Of a stretch of DNA of 37,580 nt, positions 1 through 6,882 are shown one piece after another. Under the pieces are notes generated by a model. That model worked only from the letters and a program-made list of their open reading frames with translations. It made no database searches and was not told the origin of the DNA. This stretch comes from JACRLW01 sp050181465. GTDB lineage: Bacteria; Planctomycetota; UBA1135; UBA2386. The stretch spans positions 1 to 37,580 of the forward strand of contig JBFXDD010000041.1 in the NCBI GenBank assembly GCA_050181465.1, in the 5' to 3' direction. The position numbers and the translations under genes were made by a program. Numbering within the stretch: the first letter of the stretch is position 1; every line of letters starts with the position of its first letter.

Positions 1-34
1 ATCGCAGCAGACGTTCACGAGGAGTCCGGGCTAG
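1..34 (+). repeat. Right end of a truncated copy of the 184-bp palindromic repeat (copy 0)
   Basis: Bases 1-34 match the right terminus of the repeat family described at 31-214 (ATCGCAGCAGACGTTCACGA, then a variable pair, then GTCCGGGCTAG). The rest of the copy lies outside the window. It abuts copy 1, and the two share the tetramer CTAG at 31-34. Confidence 0.85.
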
Positions 35-214
35 CCCGAGCTAGTCGTGAACGTCGTCGCGAGATCGCCGCAGGTCGATGCCCGGCAAGGAGCTGCGGCG
101 GGCGACGACCGAAGCGTAGCTGTAGCTACGCTGCCAGGGAGGAGTCGACGGAGCGACGCCGCTGGGCGCGACTTGCGGCGATCGCAGCAGACGTTCACGA
201 CTAGTCCGGGCTAG
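31..214 (+). repeat. Full-length 184-bp palindromic interspersed repeat (copy 1)
   Basis: The element starts CTAGCCCG and ends CGGGCTAG. Its two halves are imperfect inverted repeats: the left arm reads CTAGCCCGAGCTAGTCGTGA, and the reverse complement of the right end reads CTAGCCCGGACTAGTCGTGA. Both arms continue through GATCGCCGCA with small bulges. A central hairpin (AGCGTAGC 113-120, loop TGTA, GCTACGCT 125-132) sits at the exact midpoint. The same element recurs at 4740 and 32543, with derivatives at 17932, 30318 and 31807. The right terminus carries the dinB stop codon. No transposase is encoded, so it resembles a MITE or large REP-type element. Confidence 0.9.
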
Positions 215-1388
215 GCTCGATCGCACTGCCGCGTCGCACGATGGCGTCGCCGAAGCGCTCGCGCAGACGATCGACGGCGGAGCTGAGTTCGCGCTGCTGT
301 TGCCGGCTGCGCGGCGTCGCTTCGAATAGATCGAGCTGGCGCGGCCGATCCGCCGTGGGCACGAGGTCCGCACCGGTCACGCCGAGGAGTCGCAGAGGAC
401 GGTGGTGGTCGCGAGCCTGCTCGAGCAGAGCGCGCGCCGTATGAAGGATCGTGAGATCGTCGTCGGTCGCCGCGCGCATTCGATGTTGCGCCGAGTGCGT
501 TTCGAACGGTGGGTAGCGCAATTTCACTCGAATGACCTGCGCGCTGCGTCCGGCCGCGCGAAGACGCCGACCGACGTCGTCGGCGAGACCGGCGAGCACG
601 CGGTCGAGAGTTCGGGGATCGTCGATGTCCTCGTCAAAGGTCGTCTCACGACCAATCGACTTCGGATCGCGATCGGGAACGACGGCGCGCGGATCGATGC
701 CGCGCGCGAGCGCCAGGAAATGCTCGGCGGACTCACGGCCGACCCCGGCATCGAGAAGCGCTCGGTCGGCGCTGAGCAGATCGGCGATCGTCGACAGCCC
801 CGCCCGCTCCCACTTCGCGAGCGTGACCTTGCCGGCGCCGAAGAGTCGATGAAGCGGCAACGGTGCCAGGAACTCGGCTTCCGTTCCCGGCGGCACGACG
901 ACGAGTCCGCGCGGCTTGCGCAGATCGGATGCGACCTTCGCGACGAACTTCGAGGTCGCGACGCCGATCGAGATGGTCAGTTGCGTGCGCGCCTCCACTT
1001 CCGTCTGGATCCGGCACGCGATCGCCGTGCCGTCGCCAAGTTCCAGCGCGGAGCCGGAGACGTCGAGAAAGGCCTCATCCAGACTGAGCGGCTCGACCAG
1101 CGGCGTGATGGAATCGAACACCTTACGCACCTGCTCGGAGACCGCTACGTAGTCGGCCATGCGCGGCGGCACGATCACGGCTCTCGGGCACTTGCGGCGC
1201 GCGATCGCCATCGGCATCGCCGAGTGCACGCCGTACCGCCGGGCTTCGTAGCTCGCCGTCGCCACCACCCCGCGAGGTCCGAGTCCACCGACGACCACCG
1301 GCAATCCGCGCAGCTCCGGCCGATCGCGCTGCTCGATCGCCGCGTAGAAGGCGTCCATGTCGCAATGGAGGATGACGCGGGAGTTCAT
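201..1388 (-). CDS. dinB: DNA polymerase IV (Y-family translesion polymerase)
   Basis: Error-prone Y-family DNA polymerase that extends primers past lesions. The 395-residue product has the N-terminal catalytic block HCDMDAFYAAIE (Asp10 as metal ligand, Tyr15 at the steric-gate position) and the second acidic pair SLDEAFLDV (Asp104, Glu105), so all three palm carboxylates are present. The helix-hairpin-helix and little-finger regions follow. A canonical sliding-clamp peptide QLDLF lies at 351-355, followed by a tail ending RLRERFGDAIVRR, as in many high-GC DinB proteins. The ATG start gives the standard N-terminus and leaves 26 bases to the divergent barrel gene. The last codons and the TAG stop (201-203) lie inside the right terminus of repeat copy 1, so the extreme C-terminus is repeat-derived. 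Confidence 0.97.
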   Translation of the reverse strand: MNSRVILHCDMDAFYAAIEQRDRPELRGLPVVVGGLGPRGVVATASYEARRYGVHSAMPMAIARRKCPRAVIVPPRMADYVAVSEQVRKVFDSITPLVEPLSLDEAFLDVSGSALELGDGTAIACRIQTEVEARTQLTISIGVATSKFVAKVASDLRKPRGLVVVPPGTEAEFLAPLPLHRLFGAGKVTLAKWERAGLSTIADLLSADRALLDAGVGRESAEHFLALARGIDPRAVVPDRDPKSIGRETTFDEDIDDPRTLDRVLAGLADDVGRRLRAAGRSAQVIRVKLRYPPFETHSAQHRMRAATDDDLTILHTARALLEQARDHHRPLRLLGVTGADLVPTADRPRQLDLFEATPRSRQQQRELSSAVDRLRERFGDAIVRRGSAIEPSPD

Positions 1389-1414
1389 CGAGCGAGGTCG
1401 GCATCATCTCCAGG

Positions 1415-2353
1415 GTGCCGACCCGACGACAGCCCAAGCTCGTTCGACCACCGCGGATTCGCGGGGCCCGGGCGTTCCTGCTCGGGGCCCTCTTCGCGCC
1501 GGCGGCCGCGGCACAGGGTGTGCTCGACTTGTTGGACGGCGAGACTCTCTACGACGGCGGCTCGCTGCTCACGCTGGGTGCCGAGATCGAACGCGGCGGA
1601 CGACTCCTGCGCGGCGGTGACCAGGTCGGTGATCCGCTCGACACCGTCGAGACCTCGCTGCGGACGACGGTGGGATTCCAGTATGGCCTGCGGCACTACC
1701 TGCAGGTCGGATTCGCGCTGCCCTTCGTGAGTCGGGAACGCGCGACGAACGCCGGCGATTTCGACGCCGCGGGCCTGGGCGATCTCGCGCTGTTCACCAA
1801 GGCCCGGGTGCTGCGGCTCGATGGTCCAGGCTTCGCGACCAACTTCGCGCTCATCGGCGCCCTGTCGGTGCCGACCGGCACCGACGATCGCCGCGCACTC
1901 GGCATGCGACTCGAGCCCGAGCTGCAACCGGGGTCGGGCAGTCTCGATCCGTCCATCGGCTTCGCAGTGACGCACGAACCCGAGCGCTGGCGATTCAACG
2001 CCGCGGTGCTCTACACCTTCCGCCTCGACCTGGATGACGACGGCAATCGCCTCGGCGACGAGTTCGTCGCCGAACTCGCAGCCGGCAATCGCTTCTGGTT
2101 GCAGCCCTACCCGGGCCCCTTCATGCGGGCGGACGCCATCGTGCGCTACTACCACGAGGATCCCGCGCGGGTCGGCACGCGGTTGGCGAACAGCGGGTCC
2201 GAGCGCGCGACGATCGGGTTGAACTGGGCGTTCCGACCGCGGCCGTCGATCGACCTGCAGATCAACGTCGAGTACGTAGTCTGGCAACAAGTCCGCGGCA
2301 CCCAGGTCGGCGACGACTGGTCGGTGGACTTCACCTCCGGCTTCCGCTTTTGA
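1415..2353 (+). CDS. Secreted outer-membrane beta-barrel protein (Phenol_MetA_deg-like)
   Basis: A 312-residue exported protein. The GTG start is followed by an Arg-rich n-region, the hydrophobic core AFLLGALFAPAAA and a probable cleavage site before QGVLDLL (around residue 34). The mature part consists of alternating strands with aromatic girdles (VGFQYGLRHYLQVGFALPFV, RFNAAVLYTFRLD, ATIGLNWAFRP) and ends in Phe (TSGFRF), as outer-membrane barrels do. The pattern of a poly-Gly start, a PTGTDDRR turn and a WAFRP...QINVEYV end resembles the 'MetA-pathway of phenol degradation' outer-membrane family (PF13557); its substrate is unknown. It is divergent from dinB and overlaps or touches the following lipoprotein reading frame at TGATG (2351-2355). 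Confidence 0.75.
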   Translation: MPTRRQPKLVRPPRIRGARAFLLGALFAPAAAAQGVLDLLDGETLYDGGSLLTLGAEIERGGRLLRGGDQVGDPLDTVETSLRTTVGFQYGLRHYLQVGFALPFVSRERATNAGDFDAAGLGDLALFTKARVLRLDGPGFATNFALIGALSVPTGTDDRRALGMRLEPELQPGSGSLDPSIGFAVTHEPERWRFNAAVLYTFRLDLDDDGNRLGDEFVAELAAGNRFWLQPYPGPFMRADAIVRYYHEDPARVGTRLANSGSERATIGLNWAFRPRPSIDLQINVEYVVWQQVRGTQVGDDWSVDFTSGFRF

Positions 2354-2838
2354 TGACTCTTCCCATGCGATTCGCGAAGCTCCTCCTCGCCGTCTCCTGC
2401 TTGGTCGCCGCATGCGCCGCGCCCGGCAAGCCGATCGTTCCCACCGACGACGACTTCGCGCTCGTGCGCGTGCTGCTCTTGGGTTGAACTTGAAACGAGG
2501 AACTCCTGGGTCTCCAGGGGTTCGTCGAGGGCCGGTTCGGTCCTCACTGGCAAATCGACCTCGATCAGAAGCTGTTCCAGTTCCGCGTGACGACTCCCCG
2601 AGCTCTCGACTTCGCCGAGATCGCCGACGGCGTCGTCCGCAACAACATGGGAGTCGGCCGCATCGACGTGCGCCTGCGGGCCACGACCAACGCCGACCGG
2701 GTCACCATCCTGCCGACGAAGCAGACCTTTCCGCTGCGCGGCAGCGCACCGTCGACTCCGCCGGTGGACGGCGACTGGCACGAGTTCCGCGTGGACTCAC
2801 CGAGTGAGCCGGCGCGAACTACGTTCTCCTGGTTGTGA
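2353..2838 (+). pseudogene. Small lipoprotein gene interrupted by two in-frame TGA codons
   Basis: An ATG at 2353 overlaps the upstream stop (TGATG); a second ATG is at 2365. The frame encodes MRFAKLLLAVSCLVAAC, a lipoprotein signal with a lipobox Cys, and runs about 40 codons to TGA at 2485-2487. One codon later comes TGA at 2491-2493. The same frame then stays open to 2838 with protein-like composition (LLGLQGFVEGRFG, VRNNMGVGRIDVRLRATTNA, DWHEFRVDSP). A pair of small compensating frameshifts between about 2480 and 2505 would restore a single protein of roughly 157 residues. It is either a decaying gene or a sequencing or assembly error. No family is recognised; its position suggests a periplasmic partner of the upstream barrel. 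Confidence 0.55.
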
Positions 2839-2931
2839 TCGTCGACAGGATCCGACCCGCCGAGCGAGCTCACTCGAATCGCTCCGCACGTCGAGCGATG
2901 CGAGGGCTCTGCCGCGAGCGGAGCCGCGCAG

Positions 2932-3456
2932 TTACGAGTCTGGTCGGGTCGACCGCTTCTTCCTGCCGACACCAGGCAGCGCCGTGACTTGCTTCATCCA
3001 GTCGACGATCTGGTGATCGTCGAGGTCCGACACCGATTCGATCTCCACTCCCCGCGTCGACTTGCCCATCGCCACCGGGGTCACCGGCGGCACCGGCGTG
3101 AGCTGGTCCCCGTTGACGAACATCAGCTTGACGTGCCCGCGGAAGGCGCCGCAACAGAAGCACCAGCCGTCGCCGACCCCGTAGTAGGCCATGCCCCACT
3201 TCACCGAGCGCTGCAGGCCGGAAAGAGTCTTGGCAGCCAGTGCATCGATGCGTTGCGCGATATCGCGCTGCGGCGGCGGCAAACCGGCGATGTAGGCGAA
3301 GACCGGCTCGTCGCCCTCTGCCGCTCTCGCGGGGCTCGCCTTGCCGGTGAGCATGCTCTCGGGCAACGACGCGTCGGCATCGGCGGACGTCGATCGACGA
3401 CCGCGCGCCTTGCGAGACTTGGAATCGGCAGTCTTGTCCGGCTCTTTGGAGGGCAT
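2932..3456 (-). CDS. DUF1801 domain-containing protein
   Basis: Cytosolic protein of 174 residues. After a polar, basic, low-complexity N-terminus of about 45 residues comes a DUF1801 (PF08818, YdhG/Fra-like) domain: FAYIAGLPPPQRDIAQRID, then a helix, KWGMAYYGVGDGWCFCCGAF, and the strand HVKLMFVNGD. Family members are small proteins; some bind iron or are linked to frataxin-like function, but activity here cannot be read from the sequence. The ATG at 3456 is preferred over a GTG at 3465 in the same frame (MLAMPSK). It lies 37 bases downstream of the propeller lipoprotein gene on the same strand, so co-transcription is possible. Confidence 0.85.
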   Translation of the reverse strand: MPSKEPDKTADSKSRKARGRRSTSADADASLPESMLTGKASPARAAEGDEPVFAYIAGLPPPQRDIAQRIDALAAKTLSGLQRSVKWGMAYYGVGDGWCFCCGAFRGHVKLMFVNGDQLTPVPPVTPVAMGKSTRGVEIESVSDLDDHQIVDWMKQVTALPGVGRKKRSTRPDS

Positions 3457-3493
3457 GGCCAACACTCGGATGGCGAGTCCGCGGCGACCAGGT

Positions 3494-4561
3494 TCACCAC
3501 GGGCCGTGCTTTCGGACGCTGACGAAAGACTCGCCCTCTAGACGATAGAGCCCGAGGTAGCCGCCGGCCCACAACCGTCCGTTCCGGTCCTCGGTGGTGC
3601 ACTGGATGGCCGAACTCGTGAGACCTTGTTCGCGCGAGAAGTTCTTGAACGTGCTCCCGTCGAATCGGAACAGACCGGCATTCTCCACCGGAAACCACAG
3701 GTTGCCCGCACGATCCTGATAGATGTCCCACACTTCGGTGCCCGGCAGGCCCTCCTGCTTCGTCACGTTCACGTACGACTCGCCGTCGTAGCGACAAACC
3801 CCGCTGTAGTGGGTCGCGAACCAGAGGTTTCCCGCACGATCCTCGAGGATGCAATTGACCGAGTCGTCGCAGAGTCCGTCGGCTTCGCCGATTCGACGCA
3901 AGGTCTCGCCGTCATACACATGCACGCCGCCGTCGGTGGCGAACCAGAACTTGCCGGCGCGATCCTGCATGATGCTCCTGACCACGTCGGGGCCGGCGAC
4001 TCCCCGGTCGAAATCCGGTTCCGCGGCCGGGGGAATGGCGAACGGGACGAAACGCCCCCCATCCAGGCGACAAGCGCCACCGTACGTGCCCACCCAGAGC
4101 ACGCCGTCTCGATCCACGAGGATCGCCCACACGTCGTCATGGCTGAGACCATCTTCGACGGTGAAGTTGACGAAGGCCTTGCCGTCATATCGGGTCACTC
4201 CGCCGGATGTCCCGAACCAGACGTTGCCGGACCGGTCCTCGACGATGCCCCGCACGGCAGTTCCACCGAAGCCCTCTGACTCGGAGAAGTACTGCAGTGT
4301 GCTCCCGTCGTATCGGCACACGCCGTCACCGTTGGTTCCGAACCAGAGATGTCCGCGCGAGTCGTGGAAGATCCGGCGAACGAACGCGCTGATCGCGTCA
4401 GGCGACGGGGATTCCGGCGGACCCTGCGCAACGACTCCAGGGGAAGTGCGGTCTGCGGTGGCCTTGCTGTTCTCCACGGGCGAGGCGTCGCGCTCGCCGA
4501 TGCACGCCGGCACGAGTAGGAGGGCGAGTGCGAGTACGCCGGAGTTGGATCTGGTCAGCAT
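3494..4561 (-). CDS. Reg_prop beta-propeller lipoprotein
   Basis: A 355-residue lipoprotein: the signal LALALLLVPAC places the lipid-anchored Cys at residue 20, and a Ser/Pro-rich linker follows. The rest is seven repeats, each about 40 residues, of the form DRxGNLWFGTxxGVxRYDGxxF (for example EDRSGNVWFGT, QDRAGKFWFAT, EDRAGNLWFAT). This is the two-component-regulator propeller motif (PF07494). Seven blades make one closed propeller. In hybrid sensor kinases such propellers sense periplasmic ligands; here there is no transmembrane segment, kinase or transcription factor, so it is a free-standing binding or scaffold lipoprotein. The 5' side faces repeat copy 2 and the divergent cupin gene. Confidence 0.9.
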   Translation of the reverse strand: MLTRSNSGVLALALLLVPACIGERDASPVENSKATADRTSPGVVAQGPPESPSPDAISAFVRRIFHDSRGHLWFGTNGDGVCRYDGSTLQYFSESEGFGGTAVRGIVEDRSGNVWFGTSGGVTRYDGKAFVNFTVEDGLSHDDVWAILVDRDGVLWVGTYGGACRLDGGRFVPFAIPPAAEPDFDRGVAGPDVVRSIMQDRAGKFWFATDGGVHVYDGETLRRIGEADGLCDDSVNCILEDRAGNLWFATHYSGVCRYDGESYVNVTKQEGLPGTEVWDIYQDRAGNLWFPVENAGLFRFDGSTFKNFSREQGLTSSAIQCTTEDRNGRLWAGGYLGLYRLEGESFVSVRKHGPW

Positions 4562-4739
4562 GTCTTGCCGCCCCTGCCATTCGCACGAGCGAGCTCCATG
4601 TTAGCCTCGGTGCACATCCCGACTCTGCGACCATGTGCGAAGTTCTGCATGAGCAACACCCGGCATCGGACCCGCAGCAGGATGGCCGATGAGATCCGCG
4701 ACCGTCGTGAAACCGCCGCTCGGACCCGAGGAGTTCGGG
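4562..4739. other. Non-coding part of a divergent promoter gap
   Basis: About 180 bases between the propeller lipoprotein start and repeat copy 2. Together with the repeat, the gap to the cupin gene is 410 bases. No open frame with coding character, no tRNA and no clear -35/-10 pair could be recognised by eye. Confidence 0.4.
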
Positions 4740-4924
4740 CCAGCCCGGATCGTTCGTGAACGTCGTCGCGAGATCGATGCGGGTCGATGGCCAGGCAGGA
4801 GCTGCGTTCGGCGACGACCGAGGCGTAGCCGTAGCTACGCTGCCAGGGAGGAGACGACGTAGCGACGCAGCCGGGCGCGAGTTGCGGCCATCGGAGCAGA
4901 CGTCTACGGATCCTCCGGGCTAGG
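4740..4924 (+). repeat. Full-length 185-bp palindromic interspersed repeat (copy 2)
   Basis: Same family and orientation as copy 1. It starts CCAGCCCGG and ends CCGGGCTAGG. The central hairpin GCGTAGC / CGTA / GCTACGC lies at 4823-4840, at the midpoint. The copy is more diverged than copies 1 and 6 (right end CGTCTACGGATCCTCC). It sits in the gap between two divergent genes and ends 47 bases before the preferred start of the cupin-DUF2911 gene, so it would lie in that gene's promoter or leader. Confidence 0.9.
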
Positions 4925-4971
4925 CAAGATTCCCTCCCCCGGTGACGAACGAGTGGGCAAGCTGGAGCGCG

Positions 4972-5937
4972 ATGAATGACTTCGCTCCCAAGCATGTTCG
5001 CGCCCTGTTCGCGAGTTCGTGCTTCCTCTTCGTGTCCCCTTCGATGACACAGCAACCGAACGCGCAGCCGGCTCAGAACTTGCCCGAGCTCGAACAGAAG
5101 CTGAACGAGTCCGGCCGCAACTGGCTGCCCTTCCTCGACACTCGCTCGCTGACCTGCGGCCTCTACACGCTGAAAGCCGGCAGCGACGACAATCAATCGC
5201 CGCACGCGCTCGACGAGATCTACTACGTCGTGCGCGGCGTCGCGAAACTGTCGATCGGCAAGGGAGCCAATGTCGCGCGCCATTCGGCGCGAGCCGGCAC
5301 CATCCTGCATGTGCCCGCGGGTGTCCCGCATCACTTCGTCGACATCGAGGAGGACCTCACGACACTGGTGTTCTTCAGCAAGGCACGCGCGACACGCGGC
5401 GGCATGGCGGCAGGCCCCAAGCCGACGGAGCAGACGCCGTACGACGAATCGAGCGAGCGCGGCAATACGCGCATCTTCTATTGGTTCGGCGACCACTCGG
5501 CCGGACAAGTCTGGATCGACTTCGGCAGACCACAGTGGAACGACCGCTTCGGCAGCTTCATCGAGAAGCCGCATCCGATGCGCTGGCGACTCGGCGAGAA
5601 CTCCTGGACCACGCTCGACACCAACATTCCGCTCGAAATCGGCTCGGTGAAGCTCGACGTGGGGCAGTACTACCTGGTGCTCGGCCACGACGAAGCCAAC
5701 GGCCTGCACCTCATCGCGCTCGACCCGGCAGCGGTCCGCAAGCAGCGACTCGACGCTTACGAAGCCAGCAAGACCACCGGCGGCATCGTGATCCCCCTCG
5801 AGCGGGGCACCGCGGATCGCCCAGCCGGGACCCTCGACATCGAGTTGAAGGTCGATCGTAGCCAGGCGCATCGCGCCACCCTCGACATCCGCTTCGGCAG
5901 TCACCGACTGCACGCCGACGTCGTGATGCTGCCCTGA
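4972..5937 (+). CDS. Secreted cupin-DUF2911 fusion protein
   Basis: An exported protein of 321 residues from the ATG at 4972, which has GGAG at 4964-4967 as a ribosome binding site; a GTG at 4942 in the same frame is less likely. The N-terminus (HVRALFASSCFLFVSPS) looks like a signal peptide. Residues about 40-145 form a cupin_2 barrel: DEIYYVVRGVAKL is the first cupin motif, and AGTILHVPAGVPHHFVDIEE is the second, with metal-type His residues. Residues about 170-240 (VWIDFGRPQWNDRFGSFIEK, then MRWRLGENSWTTLDTNIPLE and GQYYLVLGH) follow the DUF2911 (PF11138) pattern. The function is unknown; the cupin half may bind metal and a small ligand. The gene is convergent with the YdjY gene, 9 bases apart. 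Confidence 0.82.
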   Translation: MNDFAPKHVRALFASSCFLFVSPSMTQQPNAQPAQNLPELEQKLNESGRNWLPFLDTRSLTCGLYTLKAGSDDNQSPHALDEIYYVVRGVAKLSIGKGANVARHSARAGTILHVPAGVPHHFVDIEEDLTTLVFFSKARATRGGMAAGPKPTEQTPYDESSERGNTRIFYWFGDHSAGQVWIDFGRPQWNDRFGSFIEKPHPMRWRLGENSWTTLDTNIPLEIGSVKLDVGQYYLVLGHDEANGLHLIALDPAAVRKQRLDAYEASKTTGGIVIPLERGTADRPAGTLDIELKVDRSQAHRATLDIRFGSHRLHADVVMLP

Positions 5938-5953
5938 CCTGGGCCGTCAGCGC
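5931..5953. terminator. Candidate bidirectional terminator hairpin spanning both stop codons
   Basis: GCCCTGAC (5931-5938) can pair with GTCAGCGC (5946-5953), with one mismatch, around a 7-base loop. The left arm holds the TGA of the cupin gene and the right arm the complement of the YdjY stop. There is no T-tract, so this is only a structural candidate. Confidence 0.35.
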
Positions 5954-6882
5954 TTGGTCTGCGGCGGCTCGGCGGCGTCCTTGCCCTTGTCGGCGGCGTC
6001 CTTGCCCTTCTCGGTGGAATCGGCAGAACGACGCTTCTCGATCCGCTGGTCGCGATCGATCACGAGCTGCGGGCGCTGACGATGGATCGTCAGCGTGACC
6101 TCCGTTCCGGGCGGCGGAACGATCTCGGTGAGCCACCAGCGTTCGTCGTCATCAGCACCTGGGTGCTTCGCCGTGACCAGGTGGTTCGGCGGCGAGCGAT
6201 AGATCGTGCTCGCCAGATTGCCTTCGTAGTCGCCGATGAAGACCGGCGGCTCGTTGCGATAGAGCGGTGCCATGTTGCCGCCGAGATAGATCCACTCGAT
6301 GTCTTCGATCGACCGCTCGGTCGCAAGGTCCAGGATCATGTCCTCGACCGCTGCCGCCATCGCCTCCTCGTTGCCTTCGTCGTCGATGCGCTTCCACTTC
6401 GCGGTGAACCAAACCTTCATGCCCTCGGGCGGGAAGATATCGACGATCGGCGCGCCCTTCGCGACCTCCTCGGGCGTCGGCAGCGGCACCCGCTCGACGC
6501 TACGCGCGTTCTTTCCCGGCTCGTAGCCGAGCAACAAGAACGCGCCATTCAGCAGACTCGCCTTCACTTTGGTGACGAACAGTGCCTCGTGAGTCTTGCC
6601 GCGTTCATGCACCAGCATGAACTCGATCGGGTCGGCGGGCTGACCGATCACGCAGGGCAGCGTGATGGTCTGTGCCTTGACGTCGACCTGCATCTTCGCG
6701 TCGGCAAACGCCTTCTGCATCGCAGCGACGGGGTCTTGCTCCGGCTTGGCTTCGTCCGAGTCGGCCGGCACAACCGGTTTCGGCGGCACCGGCTCCTGCG
6801 CCGACAATCGCGCACTGCTCACCGCCAACCAAGCCACCGCGAATGCGCAGAGCGCGCAACATGCGAATCGGATCCGTTTCAT
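5947..6882 (-). CDS. Secreted YdjY domain-containing protein
   Basis: A 311-residue exported protein. Signal peptide MKRIRFACCALCAFAVAWLA, with probable cleavage after SAQ (residue 29), then a Pro/Asp/Glu-rich linker. Residues about 65-175 match the YdjY domain seen in many planctomycete and verrucomicrobial proteins: VDVKAQTITLPCVI, DPIEFMLVHERGKTHEALF, and LLNGAFLLLGYEPG. The function of that domain is unknown. The C-terminal tail is Lys/Asp-rich with a direct repeat (KGKDAADKGKDAAE), mirrored in DNA by a tandem repeat near 5970-6010. It is the last gene of a four-gene leftward operon, and its ATG overlaps the stop of the HEAT-repeat gene by four bases (6879-6882). Confidence 0.85.
   Translation of the reverse strand: MKRIRFACCALCAFAVAWLAVSSARLSAQEPVPPKPVVPADSDEAKPEQDPVAAMQKAFADAKMQVDVKAQTITLPCVIGQPADPIEFMLVHERGKTHEALFVTKVKASLLNGAFLLLGYEPGKNARSVERVPLPTPEEVAKGAPIVDIFPPEGMKVWFTAKWKRIDDEGNEEAMAAAVEDMILDLATERSIEDIEWIYLGGNMAPLYRNEPPVFIGDYEGNLASTIYRSPPNHLVTAKHPGADDDERWWLTEIVPPPGTEVTLTIHRQRPQLVIDRDQRIEKRRSADSTEKGKDAADKGKDAAEPPQTKR

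Noticed and set aside
31..214. Integron attC or CRISPR interpretation of the repeats
   Set aside because: Copies are kilobases apart in mixed orientation with multi-gene intervals and no integrase core sites, spacers or cas genes.
402..1730. 442-codon plus-strand open frame over dinB
   Set aside because: Shadow of dinB and of the barrel gene; low-complexity Arg/Asp/His composition and no domain.
2485..2493. Selenocysteine recoding of the two TGA codons
   Set aside because: No SECIS-like hairpin was recognised just downstream, the residues do not fall in a redox motif, and two TGA codons separated by one Thr codon are better explained by indels or decay.
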